Below are positions 22,782-34,215 of a stretch of 64,000 nt of DNA, piece after piece. The DNA comes from Bostrychus sinensis (Eukaryota; Chordata; Actinopteri; Gobiiformes; Eleotridae), in contig CM036254.1 of assembly GCA_020698575.1 (NCBI GenBank), positions 33,944,749-34,008,748 on the forward strand. The letters are read 5' to 3'. Under the pieces are notes generated by a model. The model was not told the DNA's origin. It did not search any database and worked only from the letters and a program-made list of their open reading frames with translations. The first letter of the stretch is position 1, and each line of letters begins with the position of its first letter. A program made the position numbers and the translations under genes.

Positions 22782-23620
22782 AGGTTGTTTAAAGGGACGC
22801 AGCTAAGCTGCAAAGCAGGTGTATGTAGTTTCTTGAATCCTGTCACAGATTTTTGCTTTTACTTCACACCACAGATGACAGAGCCAGTGCACAGTGCCCT
22901 GTTAAGGTGCAAGAGAGTAAAGAGGCATGCATAGTTCTAAACTGCTTTATAATCAAGAATATAGAGCAAATTTATGACAAATCAAATGGCCTTTTCTCTA
23001 TTATACACACTGCCTGCTTAAATGATGCCTTAATTACATCTTTTTTTTTCCTTATATATAGATAATAAGTGAATATCAATTGTATAAAACAACCTTACTC
23101 TACTTCAGCATCTCGCTGTGAGGGTTGTCTTTGTGCTATGTCTGCAAAATGTCCACACACAAGAGTGAAAACTGGCATAAATGTAGGCAAGGTTTCACAT
23201 CTAGCATCTTTTCAGCATACATAAGCTTTCTAAATGAAACCCCAGCGGCCTTCTGCTGGAAGGCAGTTGAACAAACTCAGAATTGTTCAGTAATCCAATT
23301 AAGTAATCCAAAATGAGTAACTCTGGGCTAACGTGTTGCTTGAAGCTGGGTGTGAACTTTGTTAACACAGCGTTAAACCTTTAGCACACTTTACGGGAAC
23401 TGCTGCTGCACTGATTAGCTAGACCCTGGCAGAGTTCAGTCAATAGGGTTCAGTATAGAGGAAACGGGATGGGGGCATCATAGTAGCTCCAAAAAGAGTG
23501 AAAAAATAACATAAGGTTCGCTATGAAGATCAAACTAATACACATATTAAAAACCCTTAATTTCCTCCTGTTTCCTGAGTTTAAACCTTTACCCAATAAA
23601 AGTAAAAAATAAAATAAACA
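22782..23620. other. No recognisable gene
   Basis: No coding pattern or repeat structure that I can support. Confidence 0.5.
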
Positions 23621-23755
23621 TACATGAATAAAAAAAAATTACTACTACTACTACTACTACTACTACTAGTTAAAAAAAAAATTCTACTACTACTACTAAT
23701 AATAATAAAAACAACAACAACAATAACAACAACAACAACAATAATAATAAATATA
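23621..23755. repeat. Compound trinucleotide microsatellite
   Basis: (TAC)n at 23639-23668, (TAC)n again at 23684-23697, then mixed AAT/AAC triplets to about 23750. An A-run interrupts it at 23673. Confidence 0.9.
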
Positions 23756-24060
23756 GCTGCAAGCAGATATGGTAGGCCCTCGCCTGCCACGCCTGGAACT
23801 GGGGCAGATTTGCCAAAACTTGCCAAATTTTTTGATGTGGCTCTTTAAAAATTTACCAAATGTGACATAATTCAGTGGCGCCATAGGATTACATTGTATA
23901 GGATTCCCATTGGAATATAATGGGGAGTTTCTGACATTGCCATGGCAAAACTGTACAATCTAAAGCATGAGTCCAATTGACCTTTTTCATTGTTGTGAGC
24001 TGATGGACTTTGCTGCCAAATTTTGTACATTTCCAATAAACTTTATTTTTGCCCTTTTGG
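23756..24060. other. No recognisable gene
   Basis: Short unassigned sequence between the microsatellite and the Penelope-like fragment. A gcctgccacgcctggaac-type segment near 23780 may belong to another repeat. Confidence 0.4.
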
Positions 24061-24700
24061 CACAAATCTAACCGCCGTGCACTGTGCATAAACCAAACTG
24101 TAGCCTGGGGGACAAATACCAACACCGCAGGACCAACTCCAGTGGACCAGAATCTGCAGTACACCTCCACCTGAAGGCCACAAACCACTCCTTTGAGGAC
24201 AGTGAGGCCCAAGTCTTAGCCAGAGAGAAAGGATGGTTTGAGCGAGGAGTGAAAGAAGCAATCTTTGTTAAAAAAGATAAACCTTCTTTAAACAGAAATG
24301 GTAGGCTCAGATACAACCTTCTTTCTGTCTACAACAGTCTCCTGAAACCCAAACAAAGCAAACCAGTTTCACTCAGGTCATTAACACCTGTAGGAGCCGA
24401 CCAGGCTGGGGAGGGTTAACAACTCTCACTCCAGCTGAGGACAAAGGACTCCTAACGACCCGAAACCACTCAGGCTATTCATGGTCGCCTTGACCAAAAG
24501 AATTTAGTTTCAGGTCAAAACTCCTCCTTCCTAGGAGAATATAAACCAGCTCTCTTACCAGTTAAATTTCAGAATTGAGAAAGCCTCTTGGATAAGAGGT
24601 GAAACATCTTCAACTTTAAAAATCCAATCCAGATGACTGCTTTTTTAACTTTTTTTTTGCGATGCAATTACCCTGGACGAGTGAGAGTCTTCACAGACAT
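24061..24700 (+). mobile_element. Penelope-like element, 3' fragment
   Basis: This fragment carries the C-terminal end of the GIY-YIG endonuclease region and the 3' UTR of a Penelope-like element. The 3' UTR (24420-24700) has the stretches aactcctccttcctaggaga, aagcctcttggataagaggt and agagtcttcacagacat. The 5' part, including reverse transcriptase, is missing. Confidence 0.6.
24084..24419 (+). pseudogene. Penelope-like GIY-YIG C-terminal fragment
   Basis: The open frame reads HRRTNSSGPESAVHLHLKAT, NHSFEDSEAQVLAREKGWFE and RGVKEAIFVKKDKPSLNRNG before a stop at 24417. The pattern HLHL...HSFED...WFERGVKEAI...PSLNR matches what I know of the C-terminal endonuclease region of Penelope-like elements. 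Residues before HRR are not conserved in appearance, so the fragment is 5'-truncated inside the domain. No GIY or YIG motif is retained. Confidence 0.6.
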
Positions 24701-25829
24701 TGTTCATTAGTGTTGTTTATGTCGCTACAAACGTTCCACTCAGTTTAAATGTAACATGCCTTAAAATCTTGTTAAATTGAAGTGGAGTAAAACACATTTC
24801 TTTTAGTTTTTTTAGGACATTTACTTTGCGTCTAGCAAAGGTAATGTAATATCTCCACAATCTCTGCAGAGGGCTGCCCCGTTTTTGACACAAACTTAAA
24901 AGATACACCCAGATCTCTCGTCCCTCTTCAGTTTCTCTTCAGCTCTCAGTCGCCTTCGTCTGATTCGTCCTCTGTGCCAATGTCTTTTCTTCATCTCGTC
25001 TCATTTTGTTGCATTAAGTTTACTTTGCTGGTGATAACATCTTTTCACGATAAGTCGTCTAAACTTTTATTTGATCGTTTCAAGTATCATTTTTGTAGTT
25101 TATTTTTAAAAGCCTTGCGTCGCGCAACATCCGCCAGCTTTAACAATCGCTGCCTTGACTAAAGCGGCTATTTTAAGAAGTTATACTTCTAAAGTTTTGA
25201 GTTGCTGTGAAAGTGTTTTATTGAACTTTTACATTTTGGCATTAAAAGGACATTTGCCATACTCTGAGACTTTGACGCTGCCTTATGCTGAACAACAGTT
25301 AAACTCTCCCGTGAGCAGCATCACGACCGGGACATCTCGCGACATGCTTGTGGAGCTTTCAGAGAACAAACCCCACAAACCGCAGCTTGGACCAGGAAGA
25401 CCAGCCTGTGACACCCCGCGGATCCAAAAGGACAAGGACTGACGTCGCAAGCCCGGGCTGAACCCAGAGGCTGCTGTCGTCATCTTCCCCTCTTCCTCCT
25501 GCTCCGAGTACAGTAAGCCAGTGTGTGTGTGACAGAGTTGGCGTTAATAGTCTTAAGAGTCTCATTCCACCTTTATTCCCTAAAATCTCCAATAATTTAA
25601 TAAGTCATACTATAACATTACTCCTCTACAATTCATCATTAATAATCAGTAATTCTGCATAACAGTTCTGTTCAAAATGACATTATTTTCAATATTTACC
25701 TGTGCCTCAGTATACTATTTTGCCTAACTGTGTAAATAAACGTTATACTTAATCCAATTTAAGTTGAGTTTGGTGGTCTTCATCCATTATAATAAGTCCC
25801 TGCTGGTTAACCTTTCCCTCCTTAGACAT
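24701..25829 (+). mobile_element. LTR-like block (possible solo LTR)
   Basis: This plus-strand block ends with aagttgagtttggtggtct (25760-25778), ctgctggttaacct and a terminal TTAGACA at 25829. It shares this end with the minus-strand block at 11.74 kb. An AATAAA at about 25736 lies just before the shared end, as for an LTR poly(A) signal. The T-rich U3-like part (24960-25250) resembles the other block in composition only. The 5' boundary next to the Penelope tail is a guess, and no open reading frames of a retrovirus flank it. Confidence 0.4.
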
Positions 25830-25874
25830 TTGTTTAAGTGTCTTAATCTGCATGTTAGCACAAGGCTGACGGGT

Positions 25875-26885
25875 ACCGATGTAGAATTGATACTCTCACA
25901 CAAAAATTAATAATGGAAATCAAATTTATTAAACCATGGAGGTCTGGATTTGGAGTCACACTTAAAATTAAAGTGGAAAAACACACTACAGGCTGATCCA
26001 ACTTTGATGTAATGTCCTTAAAACAAGTCAAAATGAGGTCAGTAGTGTGTGTGGCCTCCACGCCTGTATGACCTCCCTACAACACCTGGGCATGCTCCTG
26101 ATGAGGTGGTGGATGGTCTCCTGAGGGATCTCCTCCCAGACCTGGACTAAAGCATCCACCAACTCCTGGACAGTCTGTGGTGCAACGTGGCATTGGTGGA
26201 TGGAGCGAGACATGATGTCCCAGATGTGCTCAATTGGATTCAGGTCTGGGGAACGGGCGGGGCCAGTCCATAGCATCAATGCCTTCATCTTGCAGGAACT
26301 GCTGACACACTCCAGCCACATGAGGTCTAGCATTGTCTTGCATTAGGAGGAACCCAGGGCCAACCACACCAGCATATGGTCTCACAAGGGTCTGAGGATC
26401 TCATCTCGGTACCTAATGGCAGTCAGGCTACCTCTGGCGAGCACATGGAGGGCTGTGCAGCCCCCAAAGAAATGCCACCCCACACCATTACTGACCCACT
26501 GCCAAACCGGTCATGCTGGAGGATGTTGCAGGCAGCAGAACGTTCTCCACGGCGCCTCCAGGCTCTGTCACGTCTGTCACATGTGCTCAGTGTGAACCTG
26601 CTTTCATCTGTGAAGAGCACAGGGAGCCTGTGGTGAATTTGCCAATCTTGGTGTTCTCTGGCAAATGCCAAACGTCCTGCACGGTGTTGGGCTGTAAGCA
26701 CAACCCCCACCTGTGGACATCGGGCCCTCATACCACCCTCATGGAGTCTGTTTCTGATCGGTTGAGCAGGCACATGCACATTTGTGGCCTGTTGGAGGTC
26801 ATTTTGCAGGGCTCTGGGAGTGCTCCTCCTGTTCCTCCTTGCACAAAGGAGGAGGTAAAAAAGAAACTGTGTTTGAAAAGGATCA
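25875..26885 (-). mobile_element. Tc1-like transposon, copy A (ends missing)
   Basis: This minus-strand Tc1 copy is closely similar to copy B at 56.8-57.4 kb over about 530 bp. The left terminal repeat seen in copy B is absent, and the right end stops within the transposase N-terminus. It is therefore a truncated, immobile copy. Confidence 0.85.
26041..26885 (-). pseudogene. Tc1-like transposase, broken
   Basis: This is a DDE transposase of the Tc1/mariner superfamily, which cuts and pastes elements at TA sites. From 26890 down it shows helix-turn-helix residues (RNRLHEGGMRARCPQVG), the first catalytic Asp in VLFTDESRFTL, then SVMVWGGIS. The second Asp lies in LMQDNARPHVAGV near 26340, and the third acidic residue in SPDLNPIEHIWD near 26240. 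The ORF is broken near 26430 (stop after PEVA) and by an extra C in a CCCC run near 26270, just before the SPDLNPIEH block. The N-terminus is missing. Copy B carries the same extra C. Confidence 0.85.
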
Positions 26886-26890
26886 GCCAA

Positions 26891-27744
26891 GTTTAAGGCT
26901 GCATGCAGTATAGTTAAACGTCTCTGTTATGCGCCTGTCCACTTTAGCCATGGTCAAAGCATTAATTTAAACAGTAGTTAAGTGATGTAAACTTTTCTCA
27001 TACACAGGCTTTGCAGCACACAAGTCTGATTAGCAAAATAAGTCGTTGTATAATGCTCACTAAAGCACACTATAAAGTCATGCTAATACAGTTATTTTTT
27101 AGAGTACAGGATGGGAATGAGACAAACGCACATTTCTTATGTATAAGGACATGAAGTCATGTGTGACACTGTTCATCTGAGTCATGGTGCTGGGACCAAA
27201 AACAAAATGATCATGTTACTTTAACACATAACAATTGTGTTAAAACAACATATTTGAATTGTTTAGATCTAACATCATTGAAATGTGTGAAATCGATGTC
27301 CATGATTTAATGAAGTAGATCCAACACATCATTTTTTTTCAGTGTAGAACAACACCAGCGCATTGTCGTGACAACAGATTCAGCTACAAATGTGAACACA
27401 TTTACCTTTTCTGTTTTTGCTGATTTTATTTTCCTTGCACATCAACATTGATGTTGATCTTGTAGCAAGAGGCGCTAGCTTCCGGATTATTGGTGCTACA
27501 ATGAAATTTATCTGACAAACTTTGGTCATAGCCACGATTGAAAAAAACCTGTGGGAAAAATCCCATGCAGCCTAGAGGGGAAAGTTTCAATAGATTACAA
27601 TGTAAAAAGAAATGGCTGGTGCTGACAGGACGCCTTAAACTTTCAAAATGATTAAATTCTGTTGTTTTTTGTCTATTTTCATATCATAGACATTTTCTCT
27701 GTTAAAAATCCTCAAATAGAAAAAAAAAAACTAATTATGACATC
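26891..27744. other. No recognisable gene
   Basis: AT-rich sequence with no supported coding or element structure. Confidence 0.5.
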
Positions 27745-28745
27745 AATTCAGATTCAATTCAATTCAGATTTATTTGTACAGCCCAATATCACAACAAAAG
27801 TCGCCTCAAAGGGCTTCACAAACAGTTGATCAAACATAAACACACAATCAGACTTAACACACAATCAGCACAAACAATAACTACACTAAACTAAACAGAC
27901 CCAGGACACTCCTGTCCTTAGACCCTCCTTCTCGGTAAGGAAAACTCCTAAAAAACCCAGCTACGGGAAAAAATAAGAAACCTTATGGAGCCCATATTGA
28001 AGGAGAGATCCTCTCCCAGGACGGACAGGCAATGCGTCTAGGACTGCTAGTCCCTTAGCTCATCTATAGGATCATAGATCAGCTCTGTAAGGATTCATCC
28101 AGGGAGTGAGGTGAGGTAGGTTGAGGAAGTCCATAGGATGCAGCAGGTGGCCTCACCAGACAGGTGAGTGGGCGAGATAGGTCCGGGAAATCCAGGATGC
28201 AGCAGGTGGGCCTCATCCAGACAGGTGAGTGGGTTGAGGTAGATCCAGGAAATCCTTAGAGGTGAGGTTGAGGGCACACAGGTCGGGACAGGAGCACAGA
28301 TGGGGTCAGCTAAGATCCAATCATCACTGGGACATCTGCCAGCAGCCAGGCATCTGAAACAGTCCCTACTCCCCAGAGGGGAGCGGGAGAGAGGGACAAC
28401 TTGTGAATAGCAAGGAACTGATTGGAGATATAGAATATTAGATAATATTAATGACAGTGATAGAAGAGGAGCAGCAGATGAAACCAGAGGACAGAGGCTC
28501 AGTGCACCATACTTCCCCCAGCTTCTAGCTCCTGGAGCAGCCTAGCTTCAGCTGTGGAGTGAACCCTGTTCCTAGCTGGCCTGACCATAAGCTTTCTCAA
28601 AGAGGAACGTTTTAAGCCTAACCTTAAATGTAGAGACTGTGTCTGCCTCTCTAACATGAGCTGGAAGCTGATTCCATAAAACAGGAGCTTGGTAACTAAA
28701 GGCTCTACCTCCAACTGTACTTTTAGAAACCCCATAACCACTCTA
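27745..28745 (-). mobile_element. L2-type LINE 3' end
   Basis: The minus-strand fragment begins with the C-terminus of ORF2 (28745-28570) and continues into a long 3' UTR with blocks seen in many fish genomes: agggagagatcctctcccag-like sequence near 28005 and tatttgtacagcccaatatc at 27771. It ends in an AATTGAATTGAATC-type tail at 27745-27765. This is probably the 3' end of the same broad family as LINE copies A and B, whose C-terminus would continue into this protein. Confidence 0.75.
28570..28740 (-). pseudogene. LINE ORF2 C-terminus
   Basis: In one minus-strand frame the sequence reads YGVSKSTVGGRAFSYQAPVL, WNQLPAHVREADTVSTFKVR and LKTFLFEKAYGQAS before a stop. The WNQLP and STFK-LKTFLF pattern is the conserved C-terminal end of L2-type reverse transcriptase proteins. 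Everything upstream is missing, so it is a 5'-truncated, dead insertion. Confidence 0.8.
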
Positions 28746-30216
28746 GCCCACCATCACGCTCTTTGGTCAGAGCCATGGATGTATTATAGCACTGGATAAT
28801 CAATTACATCAGGACCTCTGTTCTTTTCAGTAGCTGCGCTCATTGGTGCATGGCGACAAAACTATATAAAAAAAATTTGACTAGAGAAAAAGTCCATGGT
28901 GTCAAAATAAGAAAACCTTAGAAATAGATAATAAACACAACTAAAGCTGACCATTTTATCAGCTGTAGGTGTCCTGTCAGCTGAACATCAGGTGTTTCTT
29001 TTTACACTGTGCTCTATGGGGAAAATCCTTTCTGGGCTGCATGGGATTCTTTCACTGCAGTTCAACCGAGCGACCACTAGTAAAATTGGCATCAGGGGAG
29101 AGGGGGGTGGATGTCTTATTATACATCCATGGTCAGAGCCAATCATGCACTACACAAAGCTAGAATGCACATACTCTAGGGCTGTAGTGTGCTTGCTTAT
29201 TTGGTCCACACAATGCGGAAATAACCTGCTAAATAATAGTATTAGTATTATTCAGAGCTATTTGCAAAATATTTACAATTAAAATTAAATAAAATTGTTC
29301 AGCTTGGCTTAAAGCGAAGTGTTATGGGGAATACCGAGCATTAGCTTTACTAGACTTTATCATTATTGTATAAGTGTATTCCAGTACAAGTCCCCGTGTA
29401 GGTCTTGTCCGCATCAGATGTTTTGAATGTATGTAGCCAAACCATACTTTTCTCCAAAGATATTTTAATTCTGTGTTTTCTCTGATGTTACTTCTTCTCA
29501 CAGAGAAGAAGGAGATTTGCAGAAAACAGCACTTTGGAGAAACATTTGTCAAAATATTGGTACAAGCTTTTTGCTGTTTTGGTCTAATAGTTCAAGGGTA
29601 TGAGCCTCAGTGTTTAAGATGATATAAAATTGTCCTAATTAATTTAAATTATAATTGTACAAGGTTTAGAAGAGACACAAATATAGAGACTTTTTGCTTT
29701 GTTTGCTTCTCATCATTAGTGAAAATATCTATTCTTGTTCATAGAATTGATGTTTTCTCATCAAGTTGAACGCTCAGTCATCCTCCATTATTGTGCTAAT
29801 TTCTGCTTGTAGATTTTATTAGAAAAAGCCATGTAGGTCTGTGAGGTCCCTCTTTTCTGTGTGGTTACAATGGTTATGTTACTAATGAAAAGCTTTATTC
29901 ATCAGTGTTATTATGGAGCTCAAAAGCGCTTGCCCCCTCTGGTGTCGGAAATGATTTTCCCATTCATTTTGTACCCATAGAGCATTGGAAAAATGTGTAT
30001 ACTGGTCTTTGCCAGACACATGACCAAATTGCCCCCTGCTGTCATATTGACAGTAAAGTGAATGTACATAAACTCTGACAACTCCGTTGGTAAGTGGTAT
30101 TGAACAGTGCACATACCCTACATTTTCAAGCTTTACTGTTAGAGCTCAAGTTACTTCAAGGCTACAACTACATGCACTATTATTCAGGTCAGTAGTCTCC
30201 TCTTCAACCCTGCTGC
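28746..30216. other. No gene; inverted ccatggatgtat motif
   Basis: ccatggatgtattata at about 28771 and its near inverse complement at about 29115 are 340 bp apart, possibly the ends of a small degenerate MITE. Otherwise nothing is recognisable. Confidence 0.3.
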
Positions 30217-30224
30217 AAATAAAC

Positions 30225-31361
30225 TAAGGGTGCTCCAATCAGTATTTTTGACGCCAATCACTGATTAGCCTTAGCTATGATCGTCCGATACCGATCGCAT
30301 GGTTTATAATGTAGTAATGCAATGTATGTAGGCTTTTAATATTTCCACTGGAAAAATACTGCAGCCTTTGTAAATGTAAAAGTACAACAAATTTCTGCTT
30401 GTTTTTGTTTTAGAAAAGGCTTTGTTGCATTATTGGTCTTTAATGTGTGCCTACAAGTGTCTGTGTGGCTTTGTTTGAATGCTCCGCTGATATAAAAATC
30501 AGCTGTTCTTAATTGGTGTTTTTTATGCAGTCTGCATATGAAGTGGCTGCGTCCGAGTAACGCGCAGCCAAACCAGGTTGAAACACAGTGGACTTAAAAG
30601 CAGACAGCTCCTACAGCCAGTTCTGACAACGTTTAAACAAAGAAAACATGCACAAGAGAGCAGAGAAGATGACAATGAAAGGTGCTCCTCTGAAACACAC
30701 AAACACATGGGCTCCCTTTTTACTTTTTCTTTACATTAGCAGCCATTTGCTGTAGTTCAAGCCACAAAACGCACAGTTTTCTCGAGACAGGCATTTCACG
30801 GGCTCCTAGTTCTTATCCTTCAGGACACTTTTGAAATTCATTTGTTTAGCGTATTATCTCAAGCTTGTACATAGCCTGCCTAAACACTGTGGCTCTGTTA
30901 TGTCCCGGGCCGTGCACTCTGGGAGTGCAGTGGGAAATAAGCACAACCAGAGCGTGTCATGTCTTCTCTCCACGTAAGCAAAGGGACACACTTCAGCCTC
31001 TAAACTTTCTTGATGCTTTTAATGTAAATGTTAGCGGGTTAGCTGTAGCTCTATTTACATGGGCGTTTGCAAATAAACACACTGCTGAGCCTCGGTTCTG
31101 TCCCGTGTGCTTCAGGAGCAGGCGGGGACACAGCAGGGACATAAAGCAGCACCACCAGGGAAAGTGTGTGTTATAACTAGGGCTTAACTTAAAAACACTG
31201 CAAGAATAACGCTTCGGCTGTTTAATCAAACCACAGTTGCAGGACAGTAAATGGGAGAGCCTTGCACGTGTGATGTAATTTGATCGCCCCATTTTACTGA
31301 TCACTGATCACTCTGTTTTTAGCCATGATCAGCCAATTACCGATCGATCGGAGCACCCTTA
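30225..31361. mobile_element. Non-autonomous hAT-type element, 1137 bp
   Basis: The ends are inverted repeats, taagggtgctcc at 30225-30236 and ggagcaccctta at 31350-31361 (12 of 12 matching), with further partly matching gatc-rich sequence inside. Identical 8-bp direct repeats AAATAAAC flank it at 30217-30224 and 31362-31369, as expected for hAT transposition. No transposase ORF is present; internal frames look random. Confidence 0.85.
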
Positions 31362-31369
31362 AAATAAAC

Positions 31370-33545
31370 CATTCACACTCACTCTGTAGGCATGGTACTA
31401 TGTGATCATCAGCTGTTGACACGTTTATAATTAGCCAGTCCAGGCTGTATTCTGTGGGCCATTACTAGGTAATATATATCAGTCTGACATTAAAGTTGCT
31501 AAACTGTAGCTTACTGTTGGTTGGTACAAACCAAAAGCTTCCATAACAGTTGCATTAATCAAGAGCATTTTGATCGTGTGAAGCAGGGCTTAATTTGTAA
31601 ATCAATTGATGCTGGAACAAAAATTACGCTTTGACACCGGAGTCCATAAGACCAACACTGATACCAAAACGTACACACAACACAATGCATAGGCGCACAC
31701 ACACGCCAAAATACCAAGCAACTGCTCATTTATACTCAATTTTGAATAATATTTTACCATATTTCTTAATATTATTATACATTATAGCCAGGAAATCCTT
31801 TACCATATCTGGTTGTTTAATACATCCCACACCGCAGTCATGTCTTGGCCTCCTTCTCCTGCATCGCACTTCACTTCTGTGTCTGTGGCAGTCTTGTGTC
31901 CTTTGGCCACCCATGATCTCACATAAGGGACTGGATTAAATTTGAACAAGGGGGGTCCAACAACACTGAAGAGTAGCTCGGAAATGTTGGAAGTGTGCAG
32001 AGAGGCTCAGTTTGGGCTGCAAATCAAGTTCATCTGAGAAAATCCTTGCTCACATTCAGTGCTTGATATAGGGATGGTGTTACCCAAGGGCGCCTGCATG
32101 ATATTTCTTGAAGGTACACACAGAGCCAGCACCGCTCTAGACCCACAAATAAACACTGGCCCATCACGTGTACACACACGCATATCCATAAGAAATAATA
32201 ATAACAAATAATAAACAATAAATCTAGTTAATTTGATGTTAACTCTGCTCCTAGCGTTGTTTAAGCACTTCCTTTCTCTCAGTGCTAACTTAAATAAGGG
32301 CATGTCTAATGAGACTGTCATCATATTGTAATAATTCATCAGGCTGTGGCAATTTATAAAATGTTTTACTCAGTGATTTCCTCAATGGGCTGTATACAGA
32401 GAGGCTCATAACATCACAATCTGATGTAATGACAGCATTCCACTCCGGTGTAATGTGTCAGTGTACGTTTGTTTGATTGCTCAGCTGATCGAGAAGTCAA
32501 CTGCTACGCATAATTACTACACTTTTGTAGACTCGCTCGTGCCACAGGCCTACTGTGTGCGGCCACCAGGCAGAACCACGCAAAAACACAGACAGACATT
32601 CAGAGGGGTCGGGGAACATCTCAATGTATGCACAGTGTGTCCTGCCGTACACCTGCAGGTGCCACTGGTCTGCCCTACAAAGGAAAAGCGCAGTATCTGC
32701 AGTAACGCTGAAACTGAGAAAAATAGCAAAGTTTTGATGTCCCTCTGAATTTACATTCATGGTAGGTACTTTCATGGTAGTGTATTAATGTAATACCTTC
32801 TCATGAATATTTTTTTTATTAATCACAGCCATCACTACTGATTTGACCTTTGACCTCCTAAATGTGGAATTAAACTACTTTATATGGGGTGCCCTGAAAA
32901 TCATATTTTTTTTAGCACTTTGGCAGTGAAAGTCATAGAGTGTATTAGTATGCGTATTAACAAAGGAAGTGTCAAAGTTTAGCACCTGAGTTGTGTCATT
33001 TCAGTTTTAACACAAAATGTTTCAACTTTTTGCAGAAACTGCACAGATCTCTGAGTAAAACAGTAAAAGTAAAGTAAAAGTGCAGTAACTGTGTTTGGAT
33101 TCGTCAGAACTTTTTGAGCTGCAGTTACTGTGCTTTACCTTTGTTCTACTGTGAAATTCGTAGTTACTGCAAATTTAACAACAGAATTTCTCTAAAATGG
33201 GACACATTTGAGCCATAAAATTTTGTCCCTAAGTAAAACAGATGTGAAGCCTGTTTTCACTCTTAACTCAATTTTGACAAAATATACAGTTACTGCATTT
33301 TACCTTTGTACGGCAGTGGTGTTAACAGTGGTGAATAGATCTTTCAGTTCGCCGTGAAGATCTTTTCCACCCGATTTCCTGTCACTCTATAGACACAAAT
33401 TACAGCGCAGGGACAGTCTGTGTTGAAGAACATTATTGTGAAGGGTCCAAGCTAAAATGAAGCTCTTAGATCTTAAAAGATCAAGATCTTAAAGATCTTG
33501 ATCTTTAAGTTCTTGATCTTGATCTTTAAGTTCTTAAAATTGTTG
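31370..33545. other. No gene; several repeat-like words
   Basis: A cagttactg motif recurs in both orientations at about 33080, 33121 and 33288, with tttacctttgt nearby, suggesting a small inverted-repeat element. A cttgatctttaag low-complexity tract lies at 33470-33540. No coding region is supported. Confidence 0.4.
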
Positions 33546-34215
33546 GAAGATTTTCAAAACCTAAGAGACCCCACACATGGCGATAAAAAATCAAAGCTAT
33601 CACAGGTTTGGTCCTACAGTGTGTGGTGTGCGGCCACACGGCAAAGACAACACACCACACAAACAGATTTCACTCACGAACATTCCCAGGTAAGATGGGA
33701 AATTTCGCAAAACCTCACGAGATTAAACGTGACTTCACCATACACAAACATGACGTACACAAACATGGCAATTGCTATAGTTTGTGGACTATTTCTAAGT
33801 TTAGAAAAAAAAACAACAAAAAGAAAAGGCGTTGCTTAAAGGAGTGCATGAACATGCGCCATGACAGCTGTTTTGATTTTGGATTCCCCTCTGTGCTTCT
33901 GTCACCTCACTTTCTGATTGGCTACATGTCACATTCAACAGGGTGCGTGCTCGTTTGTGTTCGGTACAAACCACACACGCTGCGATATCGGGCCAAGACA
34001 ATCCAACATGTTGAATATCCCTGATTTGAGATCGGAGCGGTCTCAACGTCCTTCCGAGCAGACCAGAGCACTCTTAACACACCACACACAGCAGGAATAT
34101 CTGATAAGATTATCTTTAGTGTCATTACGATAATCGGGGCGACCTTTGTCGGAAGGGGAGAATCAGGTCAAAAATCGGCATAATTATCTTGCCGTGTGAA
34201 CCAGGCTTAAGTGTG
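33546..34215. repeat. Possible degenerate DNA-transposon fragment
   Basis: The right end, cttgccgtgtgaaccaggct near 34188, resembles the terminus of a common fish non-autonomous transposon. I could not find a matching inverted left end, so this is tentative. Confidence 0.25.

Noticed and set aside
23624..23848. ORF with poly-Leu/Thr repeats
   Set aside because: It is a translation of the trinucleotide microsatellite.
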